Below are positions 36,997 to 49,004 of a stretch of 64,000 nt of DNA, one piece after another. The translations under genes were made by a program, and so were the position numbers. Position 1 is the stretch's first letter. Each line of letters opens with the position of its first letter. The stretch comes from Gordonia sp. PP30 (lineage in GTDB: Bacteria > Actinomycetota > Actinomycetes > Mycobacteriales > Mycobacteriaceae): NCBI RefSeq assembly GCF_023100845.1, contig NZ_CP095864.1, positions 310,001 to 374,000 on the forward strand. The letters run 5' to 3'. The notes below the pieces were generated by a model. That model was not told where the DNA came from. It saw only the letters and a list, made by a program, of their open reading frames with translations, and did not search any database.

Positions 36997-37035
36997 GCGT
37001 ACGGTGTACGCTACTCCCGTGAGTACGCTGTACGC
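36997..37035. promoter_or_regulatory. Two TetR-type operators
   Basis: GCGTACGGTGTACGC (36997-37011) is an inverted repeat GCGTAC-n3-GTACGC, and GAGTACGCTGTACGC (37021-37035) repeats it with one or two changes, 24 bp centre to centre. They sit between the exporter and the regulator and most probably bind that regulator, controlling both genes. Confidence 0.75.
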
Positions 37036-37073
37036 AAGATGATCCTTCGGGACCGTGGAAAGGGAGGTGCCGC

Positions 37074-37757
37074 GTGCCGCCGGCCAAGCTGACGATCGAG
37101 CAGATCGTCGACGCCGCGATCGACATCGCCGACCGCGACGGCCTCGACGCCGTCTCGATGCGGCGGATCGCCGACCGGCTCGGCGTCGGCGCGATGAGCC
37201 TGTACCGGCACGTCGCCGACAAGGATGCGCTGCTGTCGGCCATGTCCGCGGAGGTGGGACGACGCTTCCCGTACCCGGTGGGCGAGCCGGGGCCGTGGAC
37301 GTGGCGCGAGCGGGTGGCGATCGCCGTCGACGTCGACTGGCGCCTCTACCAGCGGCACCCGTGGGTACTGCTGACCTACGCGGTGCCGCGCTACGGCCTC
37401 ACGCCCGACTGCCTCGCGGGCCTGGAGTGGCTGGCCGAGGGCTTCGCCGAACTCGGCGTCGACGACGCGACCGCCGTCGAGATGGCGCTCACCCTGTGGA
37501 ACCACGTCGACGGTGCGGCGCTGATCTCGGTCAGCGACCAGCTGCTGCGCTCGCCGGCCCCCGCCGAGGGGAGCGGCGGCCTCGCCGAGGTGCTGTCGGC
37601 GTCACCGACCGACGCCCGCCTCGCCGGTCTGCCGCTGCTGTCGCGGGTGGCGGGCGGTGAGGCGGTGTCCCGGCTGGTGGATCAGCGCGCCGTGCTCGAC
37701 GCCGGCGTTGCGCGGCTCTGTGACGGTTTCGCGGCGGCCGCTCCCGATCCCCGCTGA
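37074..37757 (+). CDS. TetR-family repressor of the adjacent exporter
   Basis: A 227-residue repressor. The N-terminal helix-turn-helix is LTIEQIVDAAIDIADRDG...MRRIADRLGVGAMSLYRHVADKDALL (residues 6-52), and the C-terminal ligand domain resembles TetR_C (WRERVAIAVDVDWRLYQRHPW). Start GTG 37074 with GGGAGGTGCC upstream. Divergent from the MFS exporter, which it likely represses until a substrate drug binds. Confidence 0.88.
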   Translation: MPPAKLTIEQIVDAAIDIADRDGLDAVSMRRIADRLGVGAMSLYRHVADKDALLSAMSAEVGRRFPYPVGEPGPWTWRERVAIAVDVDWRLYQRHPWVLLTYAVPRYGLTPDCLAGLEWLAEGFAELGVDDATAVEMALTLWNHVDGAALISVSDQLLRSPAPAEGSGGLAEVLSASPTDARLAGLPLLSRVAGGEAVSRLVDQRAVLDAGVARLCDGFAAAAPDPR

Positions 37758-37760
37758 GCG

Positions 37761-37835
37761 ATCTGTCGCGGATCCTGTCGGCGGCGAAAAAGTGTCGCGG
37801 ATCTTGCCGGATCCGTCGGCGAGTCCGCGACAGAT
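37761..37835. repeat. Inverted repeat with GTCGCGGATC cores
   Basis: ATCTGTCGCGGA (37761-37772) pairs with TCCGCGACAGAT (37824-37835). Inside lies a second GTCGCGGATCTTGCCGG (37794-37810), the same 17-mer that forms both arms of the palindrome at 54482-54546. It lies between convergent genes and may end transcription from both sides. Confidence 0.75.
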
Positions 37836-37867
37836 TTCGGCCCCTCTCCCGTCGTGGCCTCTCGCGG

Positions 37868-39031
37868 TCAGATCGCGTACTGGAAGACCGTCAGCATGTA
37901 CGCACCGAACCACGCGCTCAGCAGGACGATCGGGGCCAAGACCGCGGCGGCGGTGGTGCGGCGTTGCCGCGACAGCAGCACGGCCAGGGGGATCAGCAGT
38001 ACGAAGGCCGGCAGGAGGAGCCGGGCGCGGCTCATCATCAGACCGCTCGACAGCAGGATCGACGCCGTGACCAGCGCGCCGTACGCGAGGACCGGCCAGG
38101 GGAGGCGGGCCGCGACCGACCACATGAGCAGGCAGAGCACCCCGAGCATGATCAGGGCGGTGGCGATGGCGGCGAAGTCTTGCGAGACCGTGAGCGAGTC
38201 GGCGATGAACTCGGTCGCCGCGGCGCCGAGGTCCATCCGGGTGTCCCAGCCCTGCGTCTGAATGGTGAACCAGCCGTCGAGAGAGCCGGTGCGCGCGGCC
38301 ACATAGCCGAGATACCCGAGGTAGCCGAGCGGCGCGAGGACCACCGCGGCCCAGGCCCGCGGGCCGTCGCGCCGGGCGACCACGGCGGCCACCATCACCA
38401 CGGCGATCACCGCCACCCCGGTCGGGCGGACCAGTCCGATCGCCAGGGCCGCCGCACCGGCGGCGAGCCAGCTGCGTTCCAGCACGAACACCAGCGCCCA
38501 GGCGGCCAGCGCACAGAACAGCGCCTCGGTGTACGCCATGTTCAGCACCACCGACATCGGGGTCGCCGCGAACAGCACCACCAGGTACAGGCCGGCGCGG
38601 CCGGGATCGTTCTCCGGCGTCATCCGGTCGGCACAGAGGGCGCCCAAACGCGCCACTCCGACCGCGGCGATGAGGCCGAACAGCACGTTCAGGGTCAGGG
38701 CGGCGGTCGTGACGCTGACGCCGGGCGCATCGGCGAGCACGCCGACGAGCAGTGGATAGCCGGGGAAGAAGGCGTAGCCGGTATCCGCGGTGTGGATGCC
38801 GTGCGCGTCGGTCAGCGTCGCGGGCACGTCGCGGTAGCCGTACTGTGCGATGGCGACCATCCATTGGCCGTCCCACTTGGTGAAGAGCGTCCCGAACGAC
38901 ACGTCGCGCCTGGCCGCGAGCAGCGCGAGGACGGCGATACCGATCGCGCGGACCACGACGAACACCCCCATCGCAGTGGCCCATGGGAGCCGCGACAGTT
39001 GGCGCGGCGCCGAAACGGTTGCGGTCGTCAT
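37868..39031 (-). CDS. PIG-V-like membrane mannosyltransferase
   Basis: A GT-C-type integral membrane glycosyltransferase of about 387 residues and 9-10 helices. TKWDGQWMVAIAQYGYRD at about 52-70 is the PIG-V-like catalytic region with its aspartate, and YAFFPGYPLLVG follows. Likely a polyprenyl-phosphate-mannose-using enzyme of envelope lipoglycans; the acceptor is unknown. TACGAT (complement of 39039-39044) is 7 nt before the ATG at 39031, which fixes a leaderless start. Confidence 0.72.
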   Translation of the reverse strand: MTTATVSAPRQLSRLPWATAMGVFVVVRAIGIAVLALLAARRDVSFGTLFTKWDGQWMVAIAQYGYRDVPATLTDAHGIHTADTGYAFFPGYPLLVGVLADAPGVSVTTAALTLNVLFGLIAAVGVARLGALCADRMTPENDPGRAGLYLVVLFAATPMSVVLNMAYTEALFCALAAWALVFVLERSWLAAGAAALAIGLVRPTGVAVIAVVMVAAVVARRDGPRAWAAVVLAPLGYLGYLGYVAARTGSLDGWFTIQTQGWDTRMDLGAAATEFIADSLTVSQDFAAIATALIMLGVLCLLMWSVAARLPWPVLAYGALVTASILLSSGLMMSRARLLLPAFVLLIPLAVLLSRQRRTTAAAVLAPIVLLSAWFGAYMLTVFQYAI

Positions 39032-39168
39032 CGCCACGATCGTACGCAGCGCGGCGGTGCGCAGACGCCGACGGGATACGGGCGAATCACCCGCCAAGGA
39101 TGGTTCGCGGCACCGCGCACGGAACTACCGTCGAAAGGCGAGAGCATCCTCCGAGGAGTAGGAACCCC

Positions 39169-41061
39169 ATGTCGCACACTTCCAAGCCGGTGACCCCGGC
39201 GATCGCCGAGCAGAATCGGGCACTGCTGAACCGGCTGCCCTTCGCCGACACGCAAGATTTCGACGATGCGATGCGAGGCCTCGTCGCGCGCCGTCAGCCG
39301 AATGCCGTGCTCGACGACGAAGGAACGGTCATCTGGGATAACGACACGTATGCCTTTCTCGAGGGCGAGGCCCCGGACTCGGTGAATCCCAGCCTGTGGC
39401 GGCAGTCCAAACTGTGTGCCGTCGAGGGCCTGTTCGAGGTGGTTCCAGGGATCTATCAGGTTCGTGGGCTGGATCTGTCGAACACCTCGATCGTCGAGGG
39501 CGACGAGGGGATCGTCGTCATCGACACTCTGCTGTCGGAGGAGACCGGTCGCGCCGCGCTGGAGCTCTACCGCGCGCATCGCGGGGATCGGCCGGTGAAG
39601 GCGATCGTCATCACCCACTCGCACGTCGATCACTTCGGCGGTATCCGCGCCTTCGCCACTCCCGAGCAAGTAGCGGCCGGTGAGGTCAAGATCATCGCGC
39701 CAGAGGGATTCCTGGAGCACTCGGTGGTCGAGAACGTGTACGCGGGCACCGCGATGGGCCGCCGTGCCGGCTACATGTACGGCGCCGCGCTGGCGCGGGG
39801 TCCGCAGGGGCAGGTCGGAGCCGGTCTCGGTCAGACGGTGTCGACGGGCTCGCTCACCCTGCTGCCACCCACCGACATCATCTCGGTCACCGGCCAGACG
39901 ATGACCGTCGACGGCGTCGAGATGGTCTTCCAGATGGCGCCGGACACCGAAGCTCCCTCGGAGATGCTCATCTATCTTCCGCAGTTCAAGGCGTTGTGCT
40001 CGGCCGAGGACGCGACGCACACCTTTCACAACATCCTTACGCTGCGCGGCGCCGTCGTCCGCGACCCGCACGGGTGGGCCGGATATCTCACCGAGACCAT
40101 CGAGATGTTCGGCGCCGACGTCGAGGTGGTCTTCGCCTCGCATCACTGGCCCACCTGGGGCAACGAGCGAGTGGTGACCTTCATGGAGAGTCAGCGAGAC
40201 CTGTACGCCTACGTGCACGACCAGGTGCTTCGGCTGCTCAACAAGGGCTACACCGGCCCGGAAATCGCAGAGACACTGCAGTTGCCCCCGGCTCTGGAGA
40301 AGACGTGGAGTTCCCGTGGCTATTACGGGTCGCTGAGCCACAACGTGAAAGCCGTCTACCAGCGATACCTCGGCTGGTTCGATGGCAACCCAGCCAGCCT
40401 GTGGGAGCACACCCCGGTCGAGCAGTCCACGCGCTACGTCGAATTCATGGGCGGTGCCGACGCGGTGGTGGACAAGGCCCGCACGTCGTTCGAGGAAGGG
40501 GACTTCCGCTGGGTGGCGCAGGTGGTGAACCATGTCGTTTTCGCCGAGCCCGATCATGCGGCGGCCCGCGAGCTGTTGGCCGACACCTACGAACAACTCG
40601 GTTACGGTGCCGAGAACGGCACCTGGCGCAATTTCTACCTGTCGGGCGCCACCGAACTGCGAAACGGGAAGTTCGGCACGCCCACTCAGGTGAGCCCGCC
40701 CGACATCATCGCGCACCTGACCCCCGCCATGCTCTTCGACGCGATCGCGATCCAGGTGAACGGCCCGGCGGCGTGGGAGGAGAACCTCACCATCGACGTG
40801 GTCCTCACCGATACCGGTGAACGCTACCGATTGCGCCTACGGCACGGTGTGCTCACGTACACGAGCGCACCTCAGCGGACGCCGGCCGACGCCACGCTCA
40901 CCGCGACCGCGTCGGCTCTGCAGATGGTGGTCGCCGGTGGTGTGACCCCCGACGGACTGGCGGCCGCGGGCGTGGAACTGAGCGGAGACCCCGGCGCACT
41001 GGCCCGACTCGGCAGCGTGCTGGACCCGGGTGACCCCGACTTTTCGATTGTCACCCCGTGA
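39169..41061 (+). CDS. Alkyl (SDS) sulfatase, SdsA1-type metallo-beta-lactamase fold
   Basis: It hydrolyses primary alkyl sulfates such as dodecyl sulfate to alcohol and sulfate. The 630-residue protein has the three parts of this class: an N-terminal metallo-beta-lactamase domain with THSHVDHFGG (H150, H152, D154, H155), a middle dimerisation domain, and a C-terminal SCP2-like domain from about 510. There is no signal peptide, so it is cytoplasmic in prediction. ATG 39169 follows GAGGAGTAGG. The convergent LuxR-type regulator at 41100-43635 may control it. Confidence 0.9.
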   Translation: MSHTSKPVTPAIAEQNRALLNRLPFADTQDFDDAMRGLVARRQPNAVLDDEGTVIWDNDTYAFLEGEAPDSVNPSLWRQSKLCAVEGLFEVVPGIYQVRGLDLSNTSIVEGDEGIVVIDTLLSEETGRAALELYRAHRGDRPVKAIVITHSHVDHFGGIRAFATPEQVAAGEVKIIAPEGFLEHSVVENVYAGTAMGRRAGYMYGAALARGPQGQVGAGLGQTVSTGSLTLLPPTDIISVTGQTMTVDGVEMVFQMAPDTEAPSEMLIYLPQFKALCSAEDATHTFHNILTLRGAVVRDPHGWAGYLTETIEMFGADVEVVFASHHWPTWGNERVVTFMESQRDLYAYVHDQVLRLLNKGYTGPEIAETLQLPPALEKTWSSRGYYGSLSHNVKAVYQRYLGWFDGNPASLWEHTPVEQSTRYVEFMGGADAVVDKARTSFEEGDFRWVAQVVNHVVFAEPDHAAARELLADTYEQLGYGAENGTWRNFYLSGATELRNGKFGTPTQVSPPDIIAHLTPAMLFDAIAIQVNGPAAWEENLTIDVVLTDTGERYRLRLRHGVLTYTSAPQRTPADATLTATASALQMVVAGGVTPDGLAAAGVELSGDPGALARLGSVLDPGDPDFSIVTP

Positions 41062-41099
41062 AGCCGTGAAGCCGTCGGCGCAGGTCCGCTGGCGACGGT

Positions 41100-43635
41100 T
41101 CAGAAGAACCCGAGTCGGCGAGCCTGTGCCACGGCCTCCCGGCGCCCGCTGGCACCGAGTTTCTGGTAGATCGAGCGCTGGTGAGTCTTGACGGTGTTTA
41201 CCGACACGTACAGCGCACCGGCGATCTCGGCCGTGGTCATCGTGCCCACCAGATACTGCAGGACGTTCAGTTCGCGCTCGCTCAACGGGACGAACAGCCC
41301 GCGCGCGGGGTCGGTCGTGGCCGCTGCGTGGCCGGCGGTGCGCGCGAGCAAGTCGTGCGCGAATTCTGCGGCCTGGGTGCCGACGGCGATTCGTTGCGTG
41401 AGCAAAGTGCGCAGGCGGGTCGCCCGGTCCAAGAACGGGCGCCGCAACTCATCGTCGGCGGCGAGGACCAGTGCCTCCTCCAGCACAGGCAGGGCGGCGT
41501 CCGGTGCCGGCGTCTGATCAACGGCGGTGAGGAGTTGGTCGACCCGGTGCCGGAGTGAGCCGAGTGGTGCGGCGGGGATCTGTTCGCGGCTGCGCTCGCG
41601 AACGGGCCGGTGGCTGCGCGGGGTGTGCACACCGGTGGCCACCAGCGCGGTGTAGTACGCTTCGGCGCCGGCGATCTGCGGCGGCGGCGTGGAGATGCGT
41701 CGGATCGCGGCGAGGGCACCCTCGAGGGTGGAACGGACACCGGCGAGGTCGCCCCGGACCCACTCCAGCCGGGCCCGCAGAACCGCGACCGCGAAGCTCA
41801 GGTGTGGTTCGGCAACCGCTGACGAGGCCAGGTCCAGCCAGCGGTCGGCCTCGTCGTGGAAGTCTCGATCAAAGGCGACACCGGCCAAGGCGGTGTAGGC
41901 GGCGGCCAGTTGCGCCGAGTGAGTGAGGCCGGCGGCTCCACCCTGGTCGGTGACGTCCTCAGCGAGTTCCTTGGCAGAGGTCAATTCGCCCCGCGACCAC
42001 TGCAGCAGCGCGAGATGGGCGCGGGCGTTGAGAATGGGCAGCACGATCGGCCGTCCGAGATCGTCCGATACAGCGGAACGCAGCGTCGCATCGGCGGCAT
42101 CGTGTTCGCCGAGCCAGAGTCGGCACAGGCCCTCATTGGCGATCAGCAGATTGCGCATCGACGCCCAATCGGTGAATCCGAGTTCGGCGAGTTCGGCGGG
42201 GCTATACGGGATCTCCAGCGATGCGTCGAGTACCGATTGCAGGTCACCGGCCCACCGCCGGCGCCCCAGCTCGACCAGGTCCAGCAGGAGCTTGAGGCGG
42301 CGCCGGTAAGCCCCGACGGTACGTGGGATGCCGGCCTTCGCCGCCTCGACCAGTTCGTCGACTCCGTCGGCCACTCCGCTCATCGTGCGGGCGGCCGCCA
42401 CACCGGCCGCCAGCCCCGGCTCGATCAGTAGGGCCTCCCGTGGAATCGGCTCCAGGAGGGCCGCGAAGTCGATGGGCGAGCGGCAGACCGTCCACGAGGC
42501 CACATGGCGCACCATAAGGTCGCCCGCGGTGGCCCATTCGCCGCCCGCGGTCAGGTGGGTCAATGCGGTGAGCGGCTGATCGTTGTCGACGTACCAACGG
42601 GCGGCCACCGAGTGCATCTCGGCGAGTTGTGCAGGGGTGCGGCGAGAACGCAGGAAGTCCAGCAGCAGCGGGTGTAGGCGGTATCGGCCTGTCGTGCCGA
42701 CTTGGTAGACGAACGCGTTGGCGCCGGCCATCCGTTCGAGGAGTGCGCCGCTGTCCGGGCCGCCACCCAGGGCTACGGCCAGGTTGGGTGACACCTCGTC
42801 GACGACGCAGATGCGGTTCAGGAATTCGTGCCAAAGAGGTGGAATCCGCGAGCTGATCTCGCGGATCAGATAGTCGGCGATGTGCCCGCTGCGCCCGGAC
42901 AGGGTGACGGCGAACTCGTGGCGGTCCGGTGCCTCGCGCAGACCGATCGCTGCGAGCCGGAGCCCGGCGGCCCAGCCCTCGGTGCGGCTGGTGAGCAGGG
43001 CGACGTCGTCGCGACTCATCGGCAGGCCGAGCGAGTGGAACAGTTCCGCTGCGGATTCTTCGGAGAATTGGAGCTGGTCGAGGCCGATCTGGTCGAGGAT
43101 GCCGTCGAGACGCATGCGGTGCAGTGGCCACGGCGGTTCGTGCCGGGTGATCGCCACCAGGTGCAGGCCCGTTCCGGCGGCGCCGACGAGTTCGAGGATC
43201 TGCGCATAGGTCTCCGGCTGGGCGATCTGGGTGCAGGTCATCGATCACCAGAATCGTCGGTGCGCCCCGCCCGGCGATCCACGACGCAAGGGCCGCGGGT
43301 GTCTCGTCGGGCACCAGTGCGACGACATCCCGGATCGTTTTCAGCGCAGCGGCATCGGCGGGAGCCGAAGCGATGAGGGCGTCGATCACCGTCTTCCACA
43401 GGCCGACGGCATCGATCGTGGCGGGCCGCAACGTGGTCCACGCGGCATCGTGTCCACGGTCGCGCAGCCAGGAGGCGACCGCGAGGGACTTTCCGTAGCC
43501 GGCCGGAGCGCACACCAGAGTCACCAACTGCGTGGTGACGCAGTCGAGTTGGTCGAGCACATCCGGACGCAGCACCACGTTGCGCGCGACGGGGCCGCTG
43601 GCCGGTGCGCCGTCGACCCGGGGCCCGAGGTCCAC
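41100..43635 (-). pseudogene. MalT-like LuxR-family ATP-dependent regulator, frameshifted
   Basis: A large STAND-type regulator that would be about 845 residues. The N-terminal part (from GTG 43635, with AGGAG upstream) has Walker A CAPAGYGKS and Walker B ILVIDDLH. Directly after DLH the frame breaks; the rest continues in another frame as QIAQPETYAQIL through a TPR-like middle to a C-terminal LuxR helix-turn-helix (LSERELNVLQYL...SVNTVKTHQRSIYQKLG). Removing one C from the CCC run at 43229-43231 restores DLHQIAQPETY. It may be a recent mutation or a sequencing error. It faces the alkylsulfatase gene. Confidence 0.8.
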
Positions 43636-43760
43636 CGCTCTCCTCTCGTCACCGATCAGCGTAGGCGGGCACCGCCCGTGACCGGCGGCGCACCCGGCGA
43701 CCGGTACAGTATTCCCGGAAAGCAGCACGCGAGAAGACCGAGTACAGGAAGGCCCCCGAC

Positions 43761-46054
<2,294 letters not shown>

Positions 46055-46357
46055 CCCTTCGACCGCGTGTCGTCGCTTCGCTCCGCCACGCATGCTCAGG
46101 GCCAGGCCGTCGGCGGTCGCCATGTTGGTCGAGCGGTCTTCATGCTGGTCGAGCGGAGTCGAGACCTTCTGCTCGGTCGGGTGGGTGATCTCGACTCCGC
46201 TCGATCGTCATAGGCCCGGCTCGATCGTCATAGGCCCGGCTCGATCGTCACAGGCTCGGCTCGAGTGGTTTTCATGTTGGTCGAGCGGAGTCGAGACCAC
46301 CGGTCGTCCTGAGTCGAACACGTGCCTGACCGAGGAGCGTGTGGTGGACTCTTCGGC
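46055..46357. repeat. Intergenic cluster of dispersed repeats
   Basis: The gap holds GGTCGAGCGGAGTCGAGAC at 46147-46165 and 46279-46297, an inverted CTCGACTCCGCTCGA near 46192-46205, a partial unit near 46127, and a 20-bp tandem repeat. The units are of the same family as the fragments inside dnaX and the FAD gene. No gene is visible. Confidence 0.8.
46200..46259 (+). repeat. 20-bp tandem repeat, three units
   Basis: CTCGATCGTCATAGGCCCGG occurs twice exactly and a third time with two changes (CACAGGCTCGG). Such a short array could vary in copy number between strains. Confidence 0.85.
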
Positions 46358-47770
46358 ATGGGTACGAAACCGTATCGACTCCTCGCCGCGCTGCTCGCGG
46401 CGGTCGCCGCTCTGGCGCTGATTCTCGGGCAGGCTCCGGCCGCATCCGCCGCGCCGAGCGGTCTCCCCGGCCTGGGCCCGAAGTGGACCTCGCTGATGCA
46501 CGGCGACCTCGCCTCCACCGACAGCACCGCCTACCGAGGACCGGGACGTACCGGGCATCTGGCGGCGTGGAGCGTGCCGGGCGGGCCGTGCGCGGCCACT
46601 TTCATCGGGTCCGACTCGCTCCCGGTGTCGTTGTGCACCAACGTGATCGCCGGGCGCCCGCCGCAGTTCGCGACGCCGGTCGTGACGCTCTTCGACCCGG
46701 CCACCGCCCGGGTGCTGGCGACCCTGCCGCTCGCCAAGGGCGGCCTGCTCGGCGGCGTCTACGGCTACCTCGACGACAAGAACCGGGTGGTGGTGGCCGA
46801 CGGCACCGGCGCGATCCTGAAGGTGGCGCATCGGCGTACCGCCCGGGGATGGCAGTTGTTCGTCGCCGACCGGATCGACCTCTCGCGGCACCTCGGCGCC
46901 GACTCCGTGACCGGTCTGGCGCCCGACGAGAGCGGGCGCATCTGGTGGGTCACCACCGCGGGCATCGTCGGGACGGTCACCGGCCGGAAGGTCGCCTCGA
47001 TGCACCTGCCGCGCGGCGAAGAACTGGGCAACGGTCTGTCGGTGCGGTCCCGCGGTGTCTCGGTGCTCACGACGCACGCGTTGTACGAGATGTGGGCCGG
47101 CTCCGACGGTGTCCCGAAGGCGGTGTGGCGCAAGGCGTACGACCGCGGGCCGGCGCGCAAACCCGGCCAGCTCACCTGGGGCAGCGGGACCACGCCGACG
47201 TACTTCGGCCCGGGCGGAGACGAATGGGTCGCCATCGTCGACAACGCCGTCGTGCCGCGGTTGCACGTCTATCGCTCGGACGACGGCTCCCCGGTCTGCT
47301 CGCTGCGGGCCTTCGCCCAGCCGGACCAGGGCACCGAGAACTCGCCGATGGCGTGGGGCGACAGCCTGGTGATCCCGAGCACCTACGGATTCCAGTACCC
47401 GCCGATGGCGGTGCGCGGACCGGCCGTGCCGCCCGACGCGCCGTTCGTCGGTGCGATGACGCGGATCGACGTCGCCCCGGGCCGCTGCACCCGGGTCTGG
47501 GAGAGCCGGGACCGGATGGCCACCCTCCCGCGGCTGTCCACCGCGGACGGTCTGATCCACGCGCTGGGTTACGGGCCGCTGACACCCGGCCCGCAGCAAC
47601 TCGGCCCGGTGAACTATGTCGCCGTCGACTTCCACACCGGGCGCCGGGTGGTGACCCGGCAGGTCGGTGTCGCACCGCTCGATGAGCCGCTGCAGCTGAC
47701 CGGGATGATCGCCCCCGACGGTGCACTCTGGCAGGGCACGTTCAGCCGGATGCTCAAGATCGCCCGGTGA
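46358..47770 (+). CDS. Secreted protein of unknown function, possibly beta-propeller
   Basis: A 470-residue exported protein with signal peptide (a hydrophobic run after MGTKPYR, cut near ASA|APSG). The mature part has repeated beta-strand blocks with Asp-Gly and Trp-Gly turns (GYLDDKNRVVVADGTGAI, GLAPDESGRIWWVTTAGIVG, MIAPDGALWQG), in the style of a six- or seven-bladed propeller. I see no catalytic motif. Four cysteines could form disulfides outside the cell. Start ATG 46358 is placed right at the signal peptide; 12 extra upstream codons are unlikely. Confidence 0.62.
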   Translation: MGTKPYRLLAALLAAVAALALILGQAPAASAAPSGLPGLGPKWTSLMHGDLASTDSTAYRGPGRTGHLAAWSVPGGPCAATFIGSDSLPVSLCTNVIAGRPPQFATPVVTLFDPATARVLATLPLAKGGLLGGVYGYLDDKNRVVVADGTGAILKVAHRRTARGWQLFVADRIDLSRHLGADSVTGLAPDESGRIWWVTTAGIVGTVTGRKVASMHLPRGEELGNGLSVRSRGVSVLTTHALYEMWAGSDGVPKAVWRKAYDRGPARKPGQLTWGSGTTPTYFGPGGDEWVAIVDNAVVPRLHVYRSDDGSPVCSLRAFAQPDQGTENSPMAWGDSLVIPSTYGFQYPPMAVRGPAVPPDAPFVGAMTRIDVAPGRCTRVWESRDRMATLPRLSTADGLIHALGYGPLTPGPQQLGPVNYVAVDFHTGRRVVTRQVGVAPLDEPLQLTGMIAPDGALWQGTFSRMLKIAR

Positions 47771-47801
47771 GGCCGGTGGGGGAGTGTGTCAGGATCGACG
47801 C

Positions 47802-48461
47802 ATGACCTTCCCCGGGCCGCACGGTGATGACGACGACGAGCGCATCCCGACTCAGGCCGAACTCGACGCCGAGGATCTGGCCGAGCTCGCCCGCACGTCG
47901 CGGGACGCCGACCTGGCCGCGCGCTATCCGCGGCGGCCGGCCGATCCGGGTCCGCCACCGGCGGCGCTGGTCCGGGACGCCGTCTGGGCCTGGTATCTGT
48001 CGGCGGTCGCCGCGCTCGTCTGCGTGATCTTCGGTTTCGCGACGCTGGGCGCGACCAGGGCACGCCTCCAGGCCCGGCTGGAACCGCAGATGGAGGGCGT
48101 GAAACAGATCGATGCGCACGCGCAGGCGTCGTCGATGGCCCATTTCTGGCCGCTCGCCCTGCTGATCGGCTGGCTGATCGCGATGGCGCTCAGCTACCCC
48201 CTGCTGGTCAACATCGCCAAGCACCACAGCCGGAACCTCCGCAGCATCTATGCCGCGCTCAGCGTGGTGATCATCTTGTTCGTTCCGCTGATCTCCGACC
48301 TGCTGTTCAAGTACCCGGAAGTGTCGCCGGTGATCCGGGTGCTCGCCTGGGTGTCGGTGGGCGCGCTGCTGCTCTCGGTGCTGATGACCTTCCGGCGCGC
48401 GGCCGGCGCGTGGCTGCCGTCGTCCACGCGCATCAAGCCGGGACGGGTCCGCCGCGGGTAG
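47802..48461 (+). CDS. Membrane protein, four helices, unknown function
   Basis: A 219-residue protein. The first 60 residues are acidic then Pro-rich (DDDDERIPTQAELDAEDLAEL) and cytoplasmic; four hydrophobic helices follow at about 63-83, 112-135, 148-168 and 178-198, and the C-terminus is basic (STRIKPGRVRRG). I do not recognise a family. It follows the secreted protein gene by 31 bp on the same strand and could share its promoter. Confidence 0.6.
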   Translation: MTFPGPHGDDDDERIPTQAELDAEDLAELARTSRDADLAARYPRRPADPGPPPAALVRDAVWAWYLSAVAALVCVIFGFATLGATRARLQARLEPQMEGVKQIDAHAQASSMAHFWPLALLIGWLIAMALSYPLLVNIAKHHSRNLRSIYAALSVVIILFVPLISDLLFKYPEVSPVIRVLAWVSVGALLLSVLMTFRRAAGAWLPSSTRIKPGRVRRG

Positions 48462-48524
48462 CGGACATAGCGCGTACGTTGGGTGGAGAACTGCTCGTTC
48501 AATCCCAAGCGAAGGTGGAATGCG

Positions 48525-48956
48525 ATGACTGTGAATCCGGTGTACCGCGTGTGGTCGACCTCGACCGGTGGCGGACGCGACGGAGAGGTGGTCTCCGAGT
48601 CGGGGCGCATCGATCTGGAACTGCGACCGCCGGTGGAGATGGGCGGCAGCGGCGACGGCTCCAACCCCGAGGAACTGTTCTCGGCCGGCTACGCGGCCTG
48701 CTTCAACGGCGCGCTGCACCACGTCGCGAAGGCGGCGGGTGTGGATCTGCCTGCGGGGACCGCCGTCAAGATCACCGTGGGCATCGGGTCCGACGACGCC
48801 GACGGCGGCTTCGGTCTGGTCGCCGACATCCACACCACGATCCCCGGGCTCGACGCGGCGCAGGCGCAGGAACTCACCGAGAAGGCGCACGCCTTCTGCC
48901 CCTACTCCAAGGCCACCCGCGGCAACATCGCGCACACGGTCACGTCGAGCGTCTGA
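48525..48956 (+). CDS. Organic hydroperoxide resistance protein (Ohr/OsmC family)
   Basis: A thiol peroxidase that reduces organic and lipid hydroperoxides. Both reactive cysteines are present: C59 (AGYAACFNGAL) and C125 (HAFCPYSKATRGN), and NPEELFSAGYAACF is the Ohr signature. It is 143 residues, a normal Ohr size. Start ATG 48525 (MTVNPVYRVWSTSTGGGRDG) fits the family; an upstream GTG at 48483 does not. No OhrR-type regulator is adjacent. Confidence 0.9.
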   Translation: MTVNPVYRVWSTSTGGGRDGEVVSESGRIDLELRPPVEMGGSGDGSNPEELFSAGYAACFNGALHHVAKAAGVDLPAGTAVKITVGIGSDDADGGFGLVADIHTTIPGLDAAQAQELTEKAHAFCPYSKATRGNIAHTVTSSV

Positions 48957-48963
48957 CCGACTC

Positions 48964-48988
48964 GCGCGCCCGCCGAGCGCGGGCGCGC
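48964..48988 (+). terminator. GC-rich hairpin after the ohr gene
   Basis: GCGCGCCCGC (48964-48973) pairs perfectly with GCGGGCGCGC (48979-48988) across a 5-nt loop, 8 bp after the stop codon. There is no T-tract. The -10 box TAGCGT (48991-48996) of the next gene follows at once. Confidence 0.6.
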
Positions 48989-49004
48989 GGTAGCGTGAGG
49001 ACTC

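Noticed and set aside
46200-46259. Three 20-bp units as a CRISPR-like array
   Set aside because: The units are directly adjacent without spacers.
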